Made by a program: the position numbers and the translations under genes. A model generated the notes under the pieces. The model had not been told where the DNA came from and ran no database searches. It saw only the letters and a list, made by a program, of their open reading frames with translations. Shown here piece by piece: positions 8,396 to 17,564 of a DNA stretch of 64,000 nucleotides. This stretch comes from M1-B18 sp048264125 (lineage in GTDB: Bacteria > Bacillota > Clostridia > Peptostreptococcales > Natronincolaceae). How positions within the stretch are numbered: position 1 is the first letter of the stretch; each line of letters opens with the position of its first letter. Where the stretch lies: positions 62,001-126,000 of the forward strand of contig JBLXDM010000011.1 in assembly GCA_048264125.1 (NCBI GenBank), written 5' to 3'.

Positions 8396-9614
8396 AGCTA
8401 TCGTGATTGGCGGAGGTCCTGCGGGAATGATGGCGGCCCTCACCGCTGCACGAAGCAATAAGCAGGTTATTCTGATTGAAAAGAACCCCCAGCTTGGAAA
8501 AAAGCTAGCCATCACCGGTGGAGGAAGGTGCAATGTCACCAATCTCACCGACCCCGACGAGATGATTAAAAAAACGGTAACCAATGGTAGATTCCTTTAT
8601 GGAGCCTTTAATTCCCTCAGCAGCAAGGAGCTTATGAAGCAGCTGGAGGCCATGGGAATACCCTTAAAGCTTGAGGAGGACAACAAGGTATTTCCCGTCA
8701 GCAACCGATCCGGCGATGTCATAGAGGGCTTTTATAGTAGCCTGAGACAGCTGGGGGTAGAGCTGATATTTAACAGAAGCGTTGCCGAGATAATGAGTGA
8801 CAGCAACTCAATTATAGGTGTTAGGCTCGATAATAATGAAAGGATTAAGGGGACCTCCGTTATTTTGGCTACAGGAGGCGCATCCTATCCGACTACCGGC
8901 AGCAATGGCGAGGGCTATAGCCTTGCGGGAGGGCTAGGACATAGCATACGCAAGCCAAAGGCAGCCTTAGTGCCCATAGTTACAAAGGAAGAATGGGTAA
9001 AGGAGCTAATGGGGATATCCATAACAGATGCAGAAATATCCTTTAAAGCTGAGAAAAAGAAGCCCTTCACAGTAAGAGGGCCTATAATTTTTACGCATTT
9101 CGGTCTTTCTGGTCCTGCAATTTTAGAGCTGTCATCCCATTTAAATAGCTTAATAGATAAGGGCAGCATTAATCTAAGGCTTGATCTATTGCCTCAGGTG
9201 TCGACAGAGGAGCTGGAAAATACCTTAATAAGGCCGGAGGCCTTAAATGCTGATATGTCCATCCGTAGATATCTAAATCAGTACCTCCCTAAAAATCTCC
9301 TACAGATATTAATGGAGAGAGGTGCTATAGATGGTGACGTACCACTTAAGCAGCTTACAAAAAAAGCGCGTACAAAGCTGCTGATGCTATTGAAGAATAT
9401 GGAGGTAACCGCTATTTCCTTAAGGAGCCTTAAGGAGGCAATTGTCACCTCAGGTGGCATTGAGGTTAAGGAGATTAATCCTAAAACCATGGAGTCAAAA
9501 TTGGTAAAGGGTCTTTATTTTGCAGGCGAAATCATAGATGTAGATGCCGTAACAGGAGGCTACAATCTACATATAGCATTTTCAACCGGCTACCTAGCAG
9601 GCTTAAATGCATAA
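8382..9614 (+). CDS. HI0933-family FAD/NAD(P)-dependent oxidoreductase
   Basis: A flavoprotein of about 410 residues. It begins with the Rossmann motif GGGPAGMMAA, has the family's GGGRCNVTN motif near residue 50 and ends with AGEIIDVDAVTGGYN, which closes the FAD site. This family (HI0933, called BaiN in some gut clostridia) is often annotated as an aminoacetone oxidase or flavoprotein; its usual substrate is not settled. TTG 8382 has GAGGG 8 nt upstream and is preferred to GTG 8373. It is translationally coupled to the phosphatase gene. Confidence 0.85.
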   Translation: MKNHRAIVIGGGPAGMMAALTAARSNKQVILIEKNPQLGKKLAITGGGRCNVTNLTDPDEMIKKTVTNGRFLYGAFNSLSSKELMKQLEAMGIPLKLEEDNKVFPVSNRSGDVIEGFYSSLRQLGVELIFNRSVAEIMSDSNSIIGVRLDNNERIKGTSVILATGGASYPTTGSNGEGYSLAGGLGHSIRKPKAALVPIVTKEEWVKELMGISITDAEISFKAEKKKPFTVRGPIIFTHFGLSGPAILELSSHLNSLIDKGSINLRLDLLPQVSTEELENTLIRPEALNADMSIRRYLNQYLPKNLLQILMERGAIDGDVPLKQLTKKARTKLLMLLKNMEVTAISLRSLKEAIVTSGGIEVKEINPKTMESKLVKGLYFAGEIIDVDAVTGGYNLHIAFSTGYLAGLNA

Positions 9615-9634
9615 ATTAACGAGGGGTGTTGTCC

Positions 9635-10078
9635 TTGAAATCAAATGATAGCTTAGAAAAAATTGAAAAGATACTTAAGTTTGCCTTTATGTGCTTTCTG
9701 TTATTAACGATTATTTCAAATGTAAGCATACTATATAATAACAGCCAAAATACCGTATACCAAAGCAGTACCGATGACGATAGCCTGCAGCCGCTTTCTG
9801 CTCCCACAGGCACTATGGTATTGGCGTTGGAGGGCGATGGTCTTTACCCTCAGCTGGAGGTTTTGGTAAATGGAGAGCCTTATAAACCCTTTCAAAATAA
9901 CAAACAGCTGGAAATTCAGGTAAGTGATCGGGACGTTGTGGAGGTTAAGGGAACGATGTATCAGGAGAAAATTGCGATACAGGTCATTGATATTTCGAAG
10001 GAATTAAATACTACATATATTAAGGAACAAATCTCTGTTGAAAAAAATATAGTCTTAATTGGAATTGCGAGATTCTAA
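9635..10078 (+). CDS. Membrane-anchored hypothetical protein
   Basis: A 147-residue protein I cannot assign. Residues about 14-35 form a single hydrophobic helix preceded by Lys residues, so the remaining domain of about 110 residues should lie outside the membrane. That part is rich in beta-type sequence with no Cys, reminiscent of small extracytoplasmic beta-sandwich domains. TTG 9635 is chosen because GAGGGG lies 8 nt upstream. It follows the flavoprotein gene by 20 nt, so cotranscription is likely. Confidence 0.6.
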   Translation: MKSNDSLEKIEKILKFAFMCFLLLTIISNVSILYNNSQNTVYQSSTDDDSLQPLSAPTGTMVLALEGDGLYPQLEVLVNGEPYKPFQNNKQLEIQVSDRDVVEVKGTMYQEKIAIQVIDISKELNTTYIKEQISVEKNIVLIGIARF

Positions 10079-10092
10079 TTTATCTGAAAATA

Positions 10093-10121
10093 TTGTTTTA
10101 TTTTGTATATTATTGTATAAT
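10093..10121 (+). promoter_or_regulatory. Sigma-A promoter before aroH
   Basis: TTGTTT (10093-10098) and TATAAT (10116-10121) with 17-nt spacing, just upstream of the aroH-cmk pair. Confidence 0.5.
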
Positions 10122-10150
10122 TTTCATTAGGCAAAAAGAGGGGTGTTTAT

Positions 10151-10513
10151 ATGGTATGGGCTATACGGGGTGCTATTACTATTGATGAGAATAGTACCGA
10201 GGCGGTTAACGAAGGTACATACACGTTGATGTCTGAAATCATCAGACAAAACAAACTTAAGGAAGAGGATGTCATAAGCATTGTTTTTACTGCAACCAAG
10301 GATATAAATTCCAGATATCCCTCTGCTGTTGTAAGGGATGAACTGAAATGGTGCAATACAGCAATGCTGAATTATCAAGAGCTGGATATCGTGAATAGCT
10401 TAAAGCTATGTATCCGAGTTTTAATTCATTTCAATACCGAAGGGTCTAAGCAGGAAATAAAGCATGTGTATCTAAGAAAAGCAGCGGCCTTAAGGCCTGA
10501 TATAGCTAAGTAG
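10151..10513 (+). CDS. aroH: Monofunctional chorismate mutase, AroH type
   Basis: The 120-residue length and trimeric AroH-type sequence fit the Bacillus subtilis enzyme, which converts chorismate to prephenate for Phe/Tyr synthesis. Expected active-site positions are present: R6 in AIRGA, R62 in VVRDE, C68, E77 in YQELD and R89 in CIRV. The ATG has GAGGGGTG 7 nt upstream. It precedes cmk by 24 nt. The trp operon about 10 kb away draws on the same precursor but is separately controlled. Confidence 0.93.
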   Translation: MVWAIRGAITIDENSTEAVNEGTYTLMSEIIRQNKLKEEDVISIVFTATKDINSRYPSAVVRDELKWCNTAMLNYQELDIVNSLKLCIRVLIHFNTEGSKQEIKHVYLRKAAALRPDIAK

Positions 10514-10537
10514 GTTCCAAATAAAGGAGGGCAAATT

Positions 10538-11206
10538 ATGAAACCAATTCAGATAGCTATTGATGGTCCTGCTGGCGCTGGCAAAAGCACCATAGCTAAA
10601 AAGCTTTCGAAGCTTTTAAATTATATCTACATAGACACCGGAGCAATGTACCGTGCTATAACCTATATGGTTTTACAGGAGGGTATTAACCCGGAGGACA
10701 TTGAAGGAATCATCAAATTGGCGGAAAGCATGGATATAAGGTTTGAAAATGACAGCATCTATGTCAATGGAAGGAATTTGAATGAGGAGGTCCGTGGCGT
10801 TGAGGTAACTCAAAGGGTATCACATATCGCTCAAATACCTGAAATTCGTGGAATTCTTGTAAAGATTCAAAGAGAAATAGCTGATAACCATAATGTCGTC
10901 ATGGATGGCAGAGATATAGGTACAAATGTCTTAAAGGATGCCACCTTAAAAATTTTTCTTACAGCATCAGTGGAGGAAAGAGCCTTGAGAAGATTTCAGG
11001 AGCTGCTTGAGAAGGTTGATAATGTGGATTTAGAGGCCGTCAAGGCTGATATCAGTAAAAGGGATCAGATGGATAAGGAAAGAAGCCATTCTCCATTGGT
11101 GAAGGCAGCGGACGCCATAGAGATTGATACTACCGACTGTGCAATAGAAGATGTAATTAATAAAATAATATTGCTATTAAAGGAGAAAATAAATATAACA
11201 AATTAA
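10538..11206 (+). CDS. cmk: Cytidylate kinase
   Basis: Cytidylate kinase phosphorylates (d)CMP with ATP. The 222-residue protein shows the P-loop GPAGAGKST (10-18), the DTGAMYRA nucleotide-binding segment (about 35-42), MDGRDIGT near residue 125 and the Arg-rich lid that follows. The ATG sits behind AAAGGAGGG. In Firmicutes cmk commonly precedes plsC, ispH or rpsA, as here. Confidence 0.96.
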   Translation: MKPIQIAIDGPAGAGKSTIAKKLSKLLNYIYIDTGAMYRAITYMVLQEGINPEDIEGIIKLAESMDIRFENDSIYVNGRNLNEEVRGVEVTQRVSHIAQIPEIRGILVKIQREIADNHNVVMDGRDIGTNVLKDATLKIFLTASVEERALRRFQELLEKVDNVDLEAVKADISKRDQMDKERSHSPLVKAADAIEIDTTDCAIEDVINKIILLLKEKINITN

Positions 11207-11319
11207 CAGAAAGCCTTAAGGAATCTTACAAAATATTTAATTATTAAAAGCAGGAATTATTCATTCTTTATCGAAATTTTATAAGTCTACGTTTTTTCAT
11301 TGCTGGAACAGGAGGGAAT

Positions 11320-12171
11320 ATGAAAGTAATACTAGCAGATTATTCAGGTTTTTGCTTTGGTGTAACAAAGGCAATTAATACTGCCTTTGATGAGGTAAAA
11401 AGAAACAGGGATAAGGCGAATTACTCATTAGGCCCCTTAATACACAATCCTCAGGTCGTCAAAAGCCTTGAAGAGGAGGGTGTAAGAATAATTGAGGATC
11501 TAAATGATATACAGGCGGGTAATGTTATCATTCGCTCTCATGGTGTTCCGGAGGAAATATACCGAATCGCAGAGGATAAGCAGTTGAATGTTATTGATAC
11601 CACCTGTCCCTTTGTGAGGAGAATTCAAAAAATTGTTAAGGAATATTCTGATAAGGATTATCAAATTGCAATCATAGGAAATCCCCATCATCCTGAGGTG
11701 ATAGGAATTAATGGATGGTGCTATAATAGAGCCGTTATTATTCAAGAGCCCGGTGACATTGAAAGGATTAACGAAGATCAAAAGCTATGTGTAGTTGTTC
11801 AGACTACCATGTCCTTAACAACATACAGGGAGCTGATAGAACTACTGAAGGACAAGGCTAAGGAAATAGAGATTTTCGATACGATATGTCATGCAACAAA
11901 ACAAAGACAGGATGCAGCCAAGAAATTAGCAGGAGATGTAGACGCAATGGTTGTTATCGGAGGAAGAAATAGCTCAAATACACAAAAGCTAGTGGCTATT
12001 TGCAAGGAGGAAAAGCCTTGCTCCACCTTTCATGTCGAAGCTGCGGAGGAGCTGGATACAGAAGCCCTGAGAAGCTATGATAGGGTAGGTGTAACGGCAG
12101 GTGCCTCAACCCCGATTTGGGTAATAAAGGAGATAGTCGAAGTATTAAAGAGCATCAATAAAGAGAATTAA
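11320..12171 (+). CDS. ispH: 4-hydroxy-3-methylbut-2-enyl diphosphate reductase
   Basis: IspH carries out the last step of the non-mevalonate isoprenoid pathway, forming IPP and DMAPP at a [4Fe-4S] cluster. The three cluster Cys are at C12 (FCFGV), C96 (DTTCPFV) and C190 (DTICHAT). Substrate-binding His are in GPLIHN (H42), RSHG (H74) and NPHHPE. The length of 283 residues is typical for the stand-alone form. In many Clostridia IspH is fused to ribosomal protein S1; here rpsA is a separate gene 34 nt downstream. Confidence 0.96.
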   Translation: MKVILADYSGFCFGVTKAINTAFDEVKRNRDKANYSLGPLIHNPQVVKSLEEEGVRIIEDLNDIQAGNVIIRSHGVPEEIYRIAEDKQLNVIDTTCPFVRRIQKIVKEYSDKDYQIAIIGNPHHPEVIGINGWCYNRAVIIQEPGDIERINEDQKLCVVVQTTMSLTTYRELIELLKDKAKEIEIFDTICHATKQRQDAAKKLAGDVDAMVVIGGRNSSNTQKLVAICKEEKPCSTFHVEAAEELDTEALRSYDRVGVTAGASTPIWVIKEIVEVLKSINKEN

Positions 12172-12205
12172 TAAAATGAAATTATAAATTCTGGGAGGGT
12201 ATTTA

Positions 12206-13357
12206 ATGAACAACGATATGATGAACTTTATGGAGGAAATAGAAAAATCCATGGTTAGACTACGTACAGGAGATGTTGTTGCCGGTAAGGTTATCAACGT
12301 AACTGACAATGAAATAATGGTTAATGTTGGATATAAATCTGATGGAATTATTCCAAAAGAAGAGATTTCAAATGACATAACCGTAAATCCCAAAAGCATA
12401 GTTAGTATTGGTGATGAAATAAAGGTTTATGTTATTAAGGTAGATGATGGTGATGGCAATGTTTTACTATCGAAAAAAAGAGTAGATGTACAAAAAGGAT
12501 GGGATGATTTAGAAAAAATCATGGAGTCTGAGGCATTACTGGAAACAAAGATAATCGAAGCCGTTAGAGGCGGAGTGGTTTCTATTTCCAGAGGAATTAG
12601 ATGTTTTATCCCTGCCAGCCAATTATCTGATTCTTATGTTGAAAATTTGCAATCCTTTGTAGGGAAAAGCTTTAATACAAAAATCATTGAAATTGACCGT
12701 AGAAAAAATAAGGTTGTACTTTCAAGGAAGCCGGTTATTGAAACCGAAAAGCATGAGAAGAGAAAGGAAGTTCTTTCAACGCTTAAAACAGGTCAGCTTG
12801 TAAAGGGCACTGTACGAAATATCACTAATTTTGGTGCCTTCGTAGATTTAGGTGGCGTAGACGGTCTTATACACATTTCAGATTTATCATGGAACAGAGT
12901 AAAGCATCCTTCTGAAATTTTAAAGCTGGGGGATTCAGTAGAGGCAATTGTTCTGGATTTTGATGCTGCTACAGGCAAAATTTCTTTAGGACTTAAGCAA
13001 ACAGTACCTCAGCCATGGGATATTGTTAATGAAAAGTACAACATAGGTGACGTTATAGAGGGCAAGGTTGTAAGATTAGTTGATTTTGGTGCCTTTTTAG
13101 AGGTTGAAGCAGGCGTTGATGGATTAGTACACATCTCAGAAATAAGCGATAAATTTATATCTAAGCCATCACAGGCATTGGAAATAGGCCAGGTTGTACA
13201 GGCTAAAATCTTAGATATTAATATTGAGCAAAAGAGGATGAGCTTAAGCATTGCAGCTTTAACTAGGGCAGAAGAGGAAGCTGAGGAAAAGGAATTCATC
13301 AGCGAGGAAAACCCAGTAACAATTGGAGATATCGTAAATCCAACAGATGAAGAATAA
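12206..13357 (+). CDS. rpsA: 30S ribosomal protein S1-like protein, four S1 domains
   Basis: A 383-residue protein with four S1 RNA-binding repeats (about 16-85, 105-170, 190-260 and 275-345). The last two have the most canonical sequence (GAFVDLGGVDGLIH and GAFLEVEAGVDGLVH). The C-terminal tail is very acidic. It is the shorter Firmicutes form rather than the six-domain proteobacterial S1 and may act in mRNA binding or translation initiation. The ATG follows GGGAGGG. A terminator lies directly after the stop. Confidence 0.92.
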   Translation: MNNDMMNFMEEIEKSMVRLRTGDVVAGKVINVTDNEIMVNVGYKSDGIIPKEEISNDITVNPKSIVSIGDEIKVYVIKVDDGDGNVLLSKKRVDVQKGWDDLEKIMESEALLETKIIEAVRGGVVSISRGIRCFIPASQLSDSYVENLQSFVGKSFNTKIIEIDRRKNKVVLSRKPVIETEKHEKRKEVLSTLKTGQLVKGTVRNITNFGAFVDLGGVDGLIHISDLSWNRVKHPSEILKLGDSVEAIVLDFDAATGKISLGLKQTVPQPWDIVNEKYNIGDVIEGKVVRLVDFGAFLEVEAGVDGLVHISEISDKFISKPSQALEIGQVVQAKILDINIEQKRMSLSIAALTRAEEEAEEKEFISEENPVTIGDIVNPTDEE

Positions 13358-13380
13358 AGAGTCCTTTGACTCTTTATTTT
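13353..13380 (+). terminator. Rho-independent terminator after rpsA
   Basis: An 11-bp perfect stem (13353-13363 with 13368-13378), loop CTTT, followed by a T-run. It begins at the stop codon. Confidence 0.88.
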
Positions 13381-13425
13381 TTCATGAAATTGTTTTTAGT
13401 AATGTAAGCCTAAAGGGGGATGTAA

Positions 13426-14199
13426 ATGGAGGGCTATGAAGCTTTTATAGCAAATGTGTACAAAAAAACAGGTCTTGATTTATCCTGCTATAAAGAAAGA
13501 CAAATGAAGCGTCGAATTGAATCCCTTGTAATGAGAAACAACTATACTTCCTTTGAAGCATATTTAAACGGATTAAATACAAATAGCAAGCTCTTTGAGG
13601 AATTCATAAATTATCTGACTATCAACGTCTCAGAATTTTATAGAAATCCTCCTCAGTGGGAGGTTTTAGAGAAGGAGATTCTGCCGCAGCTTTTGAAAAA
13701 GAAATCTCGTCTTAAGATATGGAGCTCAGCCTGCTCCACCGGAGAGGAGCCCTATTCTCTAGTAATGCTCTTATCGAGGTTTTTTGATTTAAAGGATATC
13801 AATATACAAGCTACTGATATCGACAAGGGTGCAATAAGTAAGGCACGGTTTGGGGTATATTCCGCCAAGAGCATAGAGGGACTTCCGGCAGACTTTATTT
13901 CTAAGTATTTTGACCGCATCAATGATAGCTATGCTGTAAAGGATATCATTAAAAAGCAGGTCACCTTTCAGAATTTAAATCTATTAGAGGACAAATATCC
14001 GGATAATTGCGATTTAATACTATGCAGAAATGTTATGATATATTTTACAGAAGAAACCAAAAGCAAAATGTATCAAAAATTTCATCAGGCCCTTGACCAG
14101 GATGGCGTTTTATTTGTGGGCAGCACAGAGCAGATTATTTTGCCAAATAGATATAAGCTGACTCCAGTAAAAACATTTTTCTATAAAAAAATGCCATAG
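13426..14199 (+). CDS. cheR: CheR-type protein-glutamate O-methyltransferase
   Basis: A 257-residue protein with the CheR N-terminal helical domain (about 1-70) and the SAM-binding domain. The latter shows SACSTGEEPYSL (about 99-110), ATDIDKGA, CRNVMIYF and a final VGSTEQI. CheR methylates Glu residues of chemoreceptors with SAM. No other chemotaxis gene is in the window, so its partners are elsewhere or it serves a non-chemotaxis receptor. It sits alone between two terminated units. Confidence 0.9.
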   Translation: MEGYEAFIANVYKKTGLDLSCYKERQMKRRIESLVMRNNYTSFEAYLNGLNTNSKLFEEFINYLTINVSEFYRNPPQWEVLEKEILPQLLKKKSRLKIWSSACSTGEEPYSLVMLLSRFFDLKDINIQATDIDKGAISKARFGVYSAKSIEGLPADFISKYFDRINDSYAVKDIIKKQVTFQNLNLLEDKYPDNCDLILCRNVMIYFTEETKSKMYQKFHQALDQDGVLFVGSTEQIILPNRYKLTPVKTFFYKKMP

Positions 14200-14242
14200 A
14201 TATGAATACTAAATCTTTAAAAGGCAGAAGGGAGGCTATTCA

Positions 14243-15289
14243 TTGAATACTAAGGAGTTTATTAAGGCTATTACAGAGACACCAGGGGTATCAGGTCACG
14301 AGGAAGAGGTTGCAAGGCTAATAGAAGATGCCTTGAGCGGCTATTGCCACGAGGTTACAAAGGATCCGTTAGGAAATCTCCTGTTTCTTAAGAGAGGTGA
14401 AGGCAAGGGAAAGATCATGCTGGCTGCCCATATGGATGAAATAGGACTGATGGTTAAGGAAATTGACGAAAATGGATTTATTAAATTTACTAATGTAGGT
14501 GGAGTAGACCAGAGAACTTTATTATGCCAGGAGGTTACCATCCATGGCAAGGAGAAGGTATATGGGATTATTGGAGTTAAGCCGCCACATCTTACAGACG
14601 ATGCAGAAAGAAGTAAGGCAATAGGCATAGAGGATTTAATGATTGATACCGGCTTTAAGAGCAAGGAGCTGGAGGAGAAGCTATCCATCGGCGACGTTGT
14701 TACCGTGAATCGTCAAAATGTAGTATTAAAAAATGATTATATTGCTGCAAAGGCCTTGGACGACAGAGCTGGCGTCGCTGTGCTGCTGGAATGCTTAAAA
14801 GCCCTTAAGGCACTTAAGCATGACATGGACGTATATTGTGTTGCTACGGTTCAGGAGGAGGTTGGAACCAGAGGTGCCACCACAGCAGCCTATAGCATAA
14901 ACCCTGACATAGGTATAGCAATAGATGTGGGCTTTGGCAGAACACCAGAGCTAAATCAACATGAAACAATAGAGCTTGCTAAGGGACCTGCTATTACCGT
15001 TGGACCGAACATTCATCCTAGGATTTTTGACCAACTAAAAACGATTGCAAAGCAGCATTACATAGACTATCAGATTGAAATTGCAACAGGACATTCCGGG
15101 ACAGATGCCTGGCCTATTCAGGTTAGCAGGGCAGGAGTTGCCACCGGGGTTCTTTCAATACCACTAAGATATATGCATACCTCAGTCGAGACCCTTAGCT
15201 TTTCCGATATCGAAAAAACCGGAAAGCTGCTGGCACACTTTATAGTCAGCCTAAATGATAGAGATATGGAGGAATTCCTATGCTATTAG
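14243..15289 (+). CDS. M42-family metallo-aminopeptidase (first of three)
   Basis: A 348-residue M42 (TET/FrvX/glutamyl aminopeptidase) enzyme with two metal ions that trims peptides in a tetrahedral complex. Ligands are visible: AAHMDE (H63, D65), ALDDR (D173), the QEEVG pair with the catalytic Glu (E205, E206), D228 and a final His in YMHTSVE. The TTG start has AAGGGAGG 7 nt upstream. It overlaps the second copy by 10 nt. All catalytic residues are retained. Confidence 0.92.
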   Translation: MNTKEFIKAITETPGVSGHEEEVARLIEDALSGYCHEVTKDPLGNLLFLKRGEGKGKIMLAAHMDEIGLMVKEIDENGFIKFTNVGGVDQRTLLCQEVTIHGKEKVYGIIGVKPPHLTDDAERSKAIGIEDLMIDTGFKSKELEEKLSIGDVVTVNRQNVVLKNDYIAAKALDDRAGVAVLLECLKALKALKHDMDVYCVATVQEEVGTRGATTAAYSINPDIGIAIDVGFGRTPELNQHETIELAKGPAITVGPNIHPRIFDQLKTIAKQHYIDYQIEIATGHSGTDAWPIQVSRAGVATGVLSIPLRYMHTSVETLSFSDIEKTGKLLAHFIVSLNDRDMEEFLCY

Positions 15290-16302
15290 AGAAATTAACG
15301 AATGCCTGCGGCGTCTCAGGCAATGAAGGCGAAGTTCGAAGCATTATTCTTGAGGAGCTAAAGGGACATGTAGCAGATATACGTGTTGACAGGATGGGGA
15401 ATATTATCGCTAAAAAGCATGGTCATAGTAATAAGCCCCATGTTATAGTAACCGCCCATATGGACGAGGTAGGCTTCATGGTAAAGGGTATAGACAGCAG
15501 CGGATTAATTCGTTTTGCTCCTATAGGTGGTGTGGATTCCAGAATCCTGGTTTCAAAGGTTGTTCTTATAGGCAAGGACAAGATACCCGGCGTAATAGGG
15601 GCTAAGGCTATACATATGACAAAGCCAGAGGAGAGAAGGAAAGCCTTGACCCTCAATGACCTATATATAGATATCGGCTGCAGCAGCCAAAAAGAGACAG
15701 AAAAGTATGTGTCAGTTGGGGATTATATCTCCTTTGACAGCAAATATACTGAATTTGGCAGCAACAGAATTAAGGCGAAGGCCCTGGATAATCGTGTTGG
15801 CTGTGATATTATAATCGATCTTATAAAGAAGGAGCTCCCCCTGAATGTTACTGCAATATTTACGGTGCAGGAGGAGGTGGGACTCAGAGGTGCAGAGGTG
15901 GCAGCTAATCAAGTTGATGCGGATCTTGCTATAGCCATAGAAGGCACCACCTGCTCCGATGTTTCGGGTATAGAGCCCCATATGCAGGCAACAGAGCTGG
16001 ATAAGGGTCCTGCAATATCCATTATGGATAGAACCTCCATTTACAATAGGAAGCTAGTAGACAGCCTAGTGGCTGCTGCAAAGGAAAATAATATACCGTG
16101 GCAATACCGAAGAACCGCCTTTGGGGGAAATGACGCAGGAAGATTCCATACTGCAAAGGGCGGAACCCGTTGTGTTTCAATGGCGGTACCCTGCAGATAT
16201 ATACATTCACCTGTCTCAGTCCTAAGTAAGGACGACTATAATAATGCTAAGGCACTTCTTATGAAATACCTTGAAAAGATAAGTGAAGGAGGCGTGTTGT
16301 AA
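15280..16302 (+). CDS. M42-family metallo-aminopeptidase (second of three)
   Basis: A 340-residue paralogue of the preceding gene with the same ligand set: TAHMDEVG, ALDNRVG, VQEEVGLRG, an acidic IEGTT at the D228 position (Glu instead of Asp) and YIHSPVS. The Asp/Glu difference at this metal ligand is a known way in which M42 members differ in substrate preference. It overlaps both neighbours, so the three are cotranslated. The genuine start is ATG 15280 with GGAGGAAT upstream. Confidence 0.92.
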   Translation: MLLEKLTNACGVSGNEGEVRSIILEELKGHVADIRVDRMGNIIAKKHGHSNKPHVIVTAHMDEVGFMVKGIDSSGLIRFAPIGGVDSRILVSKVVLIGKDKIPGVIGAKAIHMTKPEERRKALTLNDLYIDIGCSSQKETEKYVSVGDYISFDSKYTEFGSNRIKAKALDNRVGCDIIIDLIKKELPLNVTAIFTVQEEVGLRGAEVAANQVDADLAIAIEGTTCSDVSGIEPHMQATELDKGPAISIMDRTSIYNRKLVDSLVAAAKENNIPWQYRRTAFGGNDAGRFHTAKGGTRCVSMAVPCRYIHSPVSVLSKDDYNNAKALLMKYLEKISEGGVL

Positions 16303-17300
16303 TGAAGACTATGGATCTGGAGCTATTAAAATCACTGCTATCGGTATTTTCTCCATCTGGTAATGAAATGAGAGTTACTGAGCTGATTAAAGAGGAAATA
16401 AAGGATTATGTTGATGAGCTACATATAGACCCCTTAGGAAATCTTATTGCAAGAAAAAAGGGCAATGGTAAGAGGATTATGCTGGCGGGACATATGGACC
16501 AAATCGGTCTTATGGTTACCTTCATTGATGATAAGGGCTTCCTTCGCTTCACTAATGTCGGAGGTATTTCACCCACCATCACGCTGTCCCAAAGGGTTGT
16601 CTTTGAAAATGGCACCATTGGAGTTGTTGGCTCTGAAAAACTGGACAGCATTAAGGATTTAAGCCTTGATAAGCTATTTATCGATATCGGAGCCTCCACC
16701 AAGGCGGAGGCAGAGGAGAGGATTACTATAGGGGATGTTTGTGTATACCATAGTGAGCCTTTAATAGATGACAAAAAGGTAGTCTCTCAGGGGATGGATG
16801 ACAGAATTGGCTGCTATGTTATGATAGAGGCCCTAAAGAATATGGGCAGCAGCAACAATGACCTCTACTTCGTGTTTACCTCACAGGAGGAGGTGGGTAT
16901 TCGAGGTGCTAAGACCTCTGCCTATACAGTTGATCCGGACTATGGCATAGCACTTGATGTTACCGCTACGGGGGATACACCTAAGGCCAAGCCAATGGCT
17001 GTAAGCCTTGGAGCAGGTCCTGCAATTAAAATAAGAGACAATTCCCTCCTTAGTCATCCTAAGGTTAAGAATTACATGATTCAGCAGGCTAAGAAAAATA
17101 ATATTCCATATCAGCTGGAGGTGCTGGAGTTTGGAGGTACCGATTCTGGTGCTATTCATCTAACTAAGGCCGGAGTACCCGCAGGAGTACTGTCCATTCC
17201 AACTAGGTATGTCCACAGCAATTGTGAAATGGTCTTTTTATCAGACATAGAAAATTCAATAAAGCTTTTAGTTAAGCTTGTTGAGAATGAAATAGAGTAA
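16302..17300 (+). CDS. M42-family metallo-aminopeptidase (third of three)
   Basis: A 332-residue M42 protein with AGHMDQIG (Gln replaces the usual Glu after the metal Asp), GMDDRIG, SQEEVGIRG, LDVTATGD and YVHSNCE. Its ATG overlaps the stop of the second copy (TAATG) and it is followed by a terminator, closing the three-gene operon. The three copies have diverged widely, so they are not a recent tandem duplication and probably have distinct specificities or form mixed complexes. Confidence 0.9.
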   Translation: MKTMDLELLKSLLSVFSPSGNEMRVTELIKEEIKDYVDELHIDPLGNLIARKKGNGKRIMLAGHMDQIGLMVTFIDDKGFLRFTNVGGISPTITLSQRVVFENGTIGVVGSEKLDSIKDLSLDKLFIDIGASTKAEAEERITIGDVCVYHSEPLIDDKKVVSQGMDDRIGCYVMIEALKNMGSSNNDLYFVFTSQEEVGIRGAKTSAYTVDPDYGIALDVTATGDTPKAKPMAVSLGAGPAIKIRDNSLLSHPKVKNYMIQQAKKNNIPYQLEVLEFGGTDSGAIHLTKAGVPAGVLSIPTRYVHSNCEMVFLSDIENSIKLLVKLVENEIE

Positions 17301-17327
17301 CACACAAATATGCTTTGTTAGTAGCTG

Positions 17328-17356
17328 CCAGATGGATAAAACCATCTGGTTTTTTT
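17328..17356 (+). terminator. Terminator of the M42 operon
   Basis: An 8-bp stem CCAGATGG/CCATCTGG (17328-17335 with 17342-17349) followed by seven T. Confidence 0.88.
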
Positions 17357-17408
17357 ATTGTATAAGAAGATCCTATTTTCATTATAAATTCTCATACAAT
17401 GGGAGGCT

Positions 17409-17426
17409 GTTAAGGGGGCCCTTAAC
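17409..17426 (+). other. Short GC-rich perfect hairpin upstream of the MerR-like gene
   Basis: GTTAAGGG (17409-17416) pairs with CCCTTAAC (17419-17426) across a 2-nt centre. It is not followed by a T-run, so it is not a plain terminator. As an 18-bp palindrome it could be an operator for the downstream regulator; function unknown. Confidence 0.4.
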
Positions 17427-17564
17427 CCTTCAAATTTTACTTATATACCCTTCTTTTCGACATCATATAGAGGATTTTGAATGAATTTGTATGACGAAAG
17501 TCATAAATTTATAGAGGAAATGAAGCCTCTAGTATTGAAAAATACACTAAGGAGGTGGAGTCAT

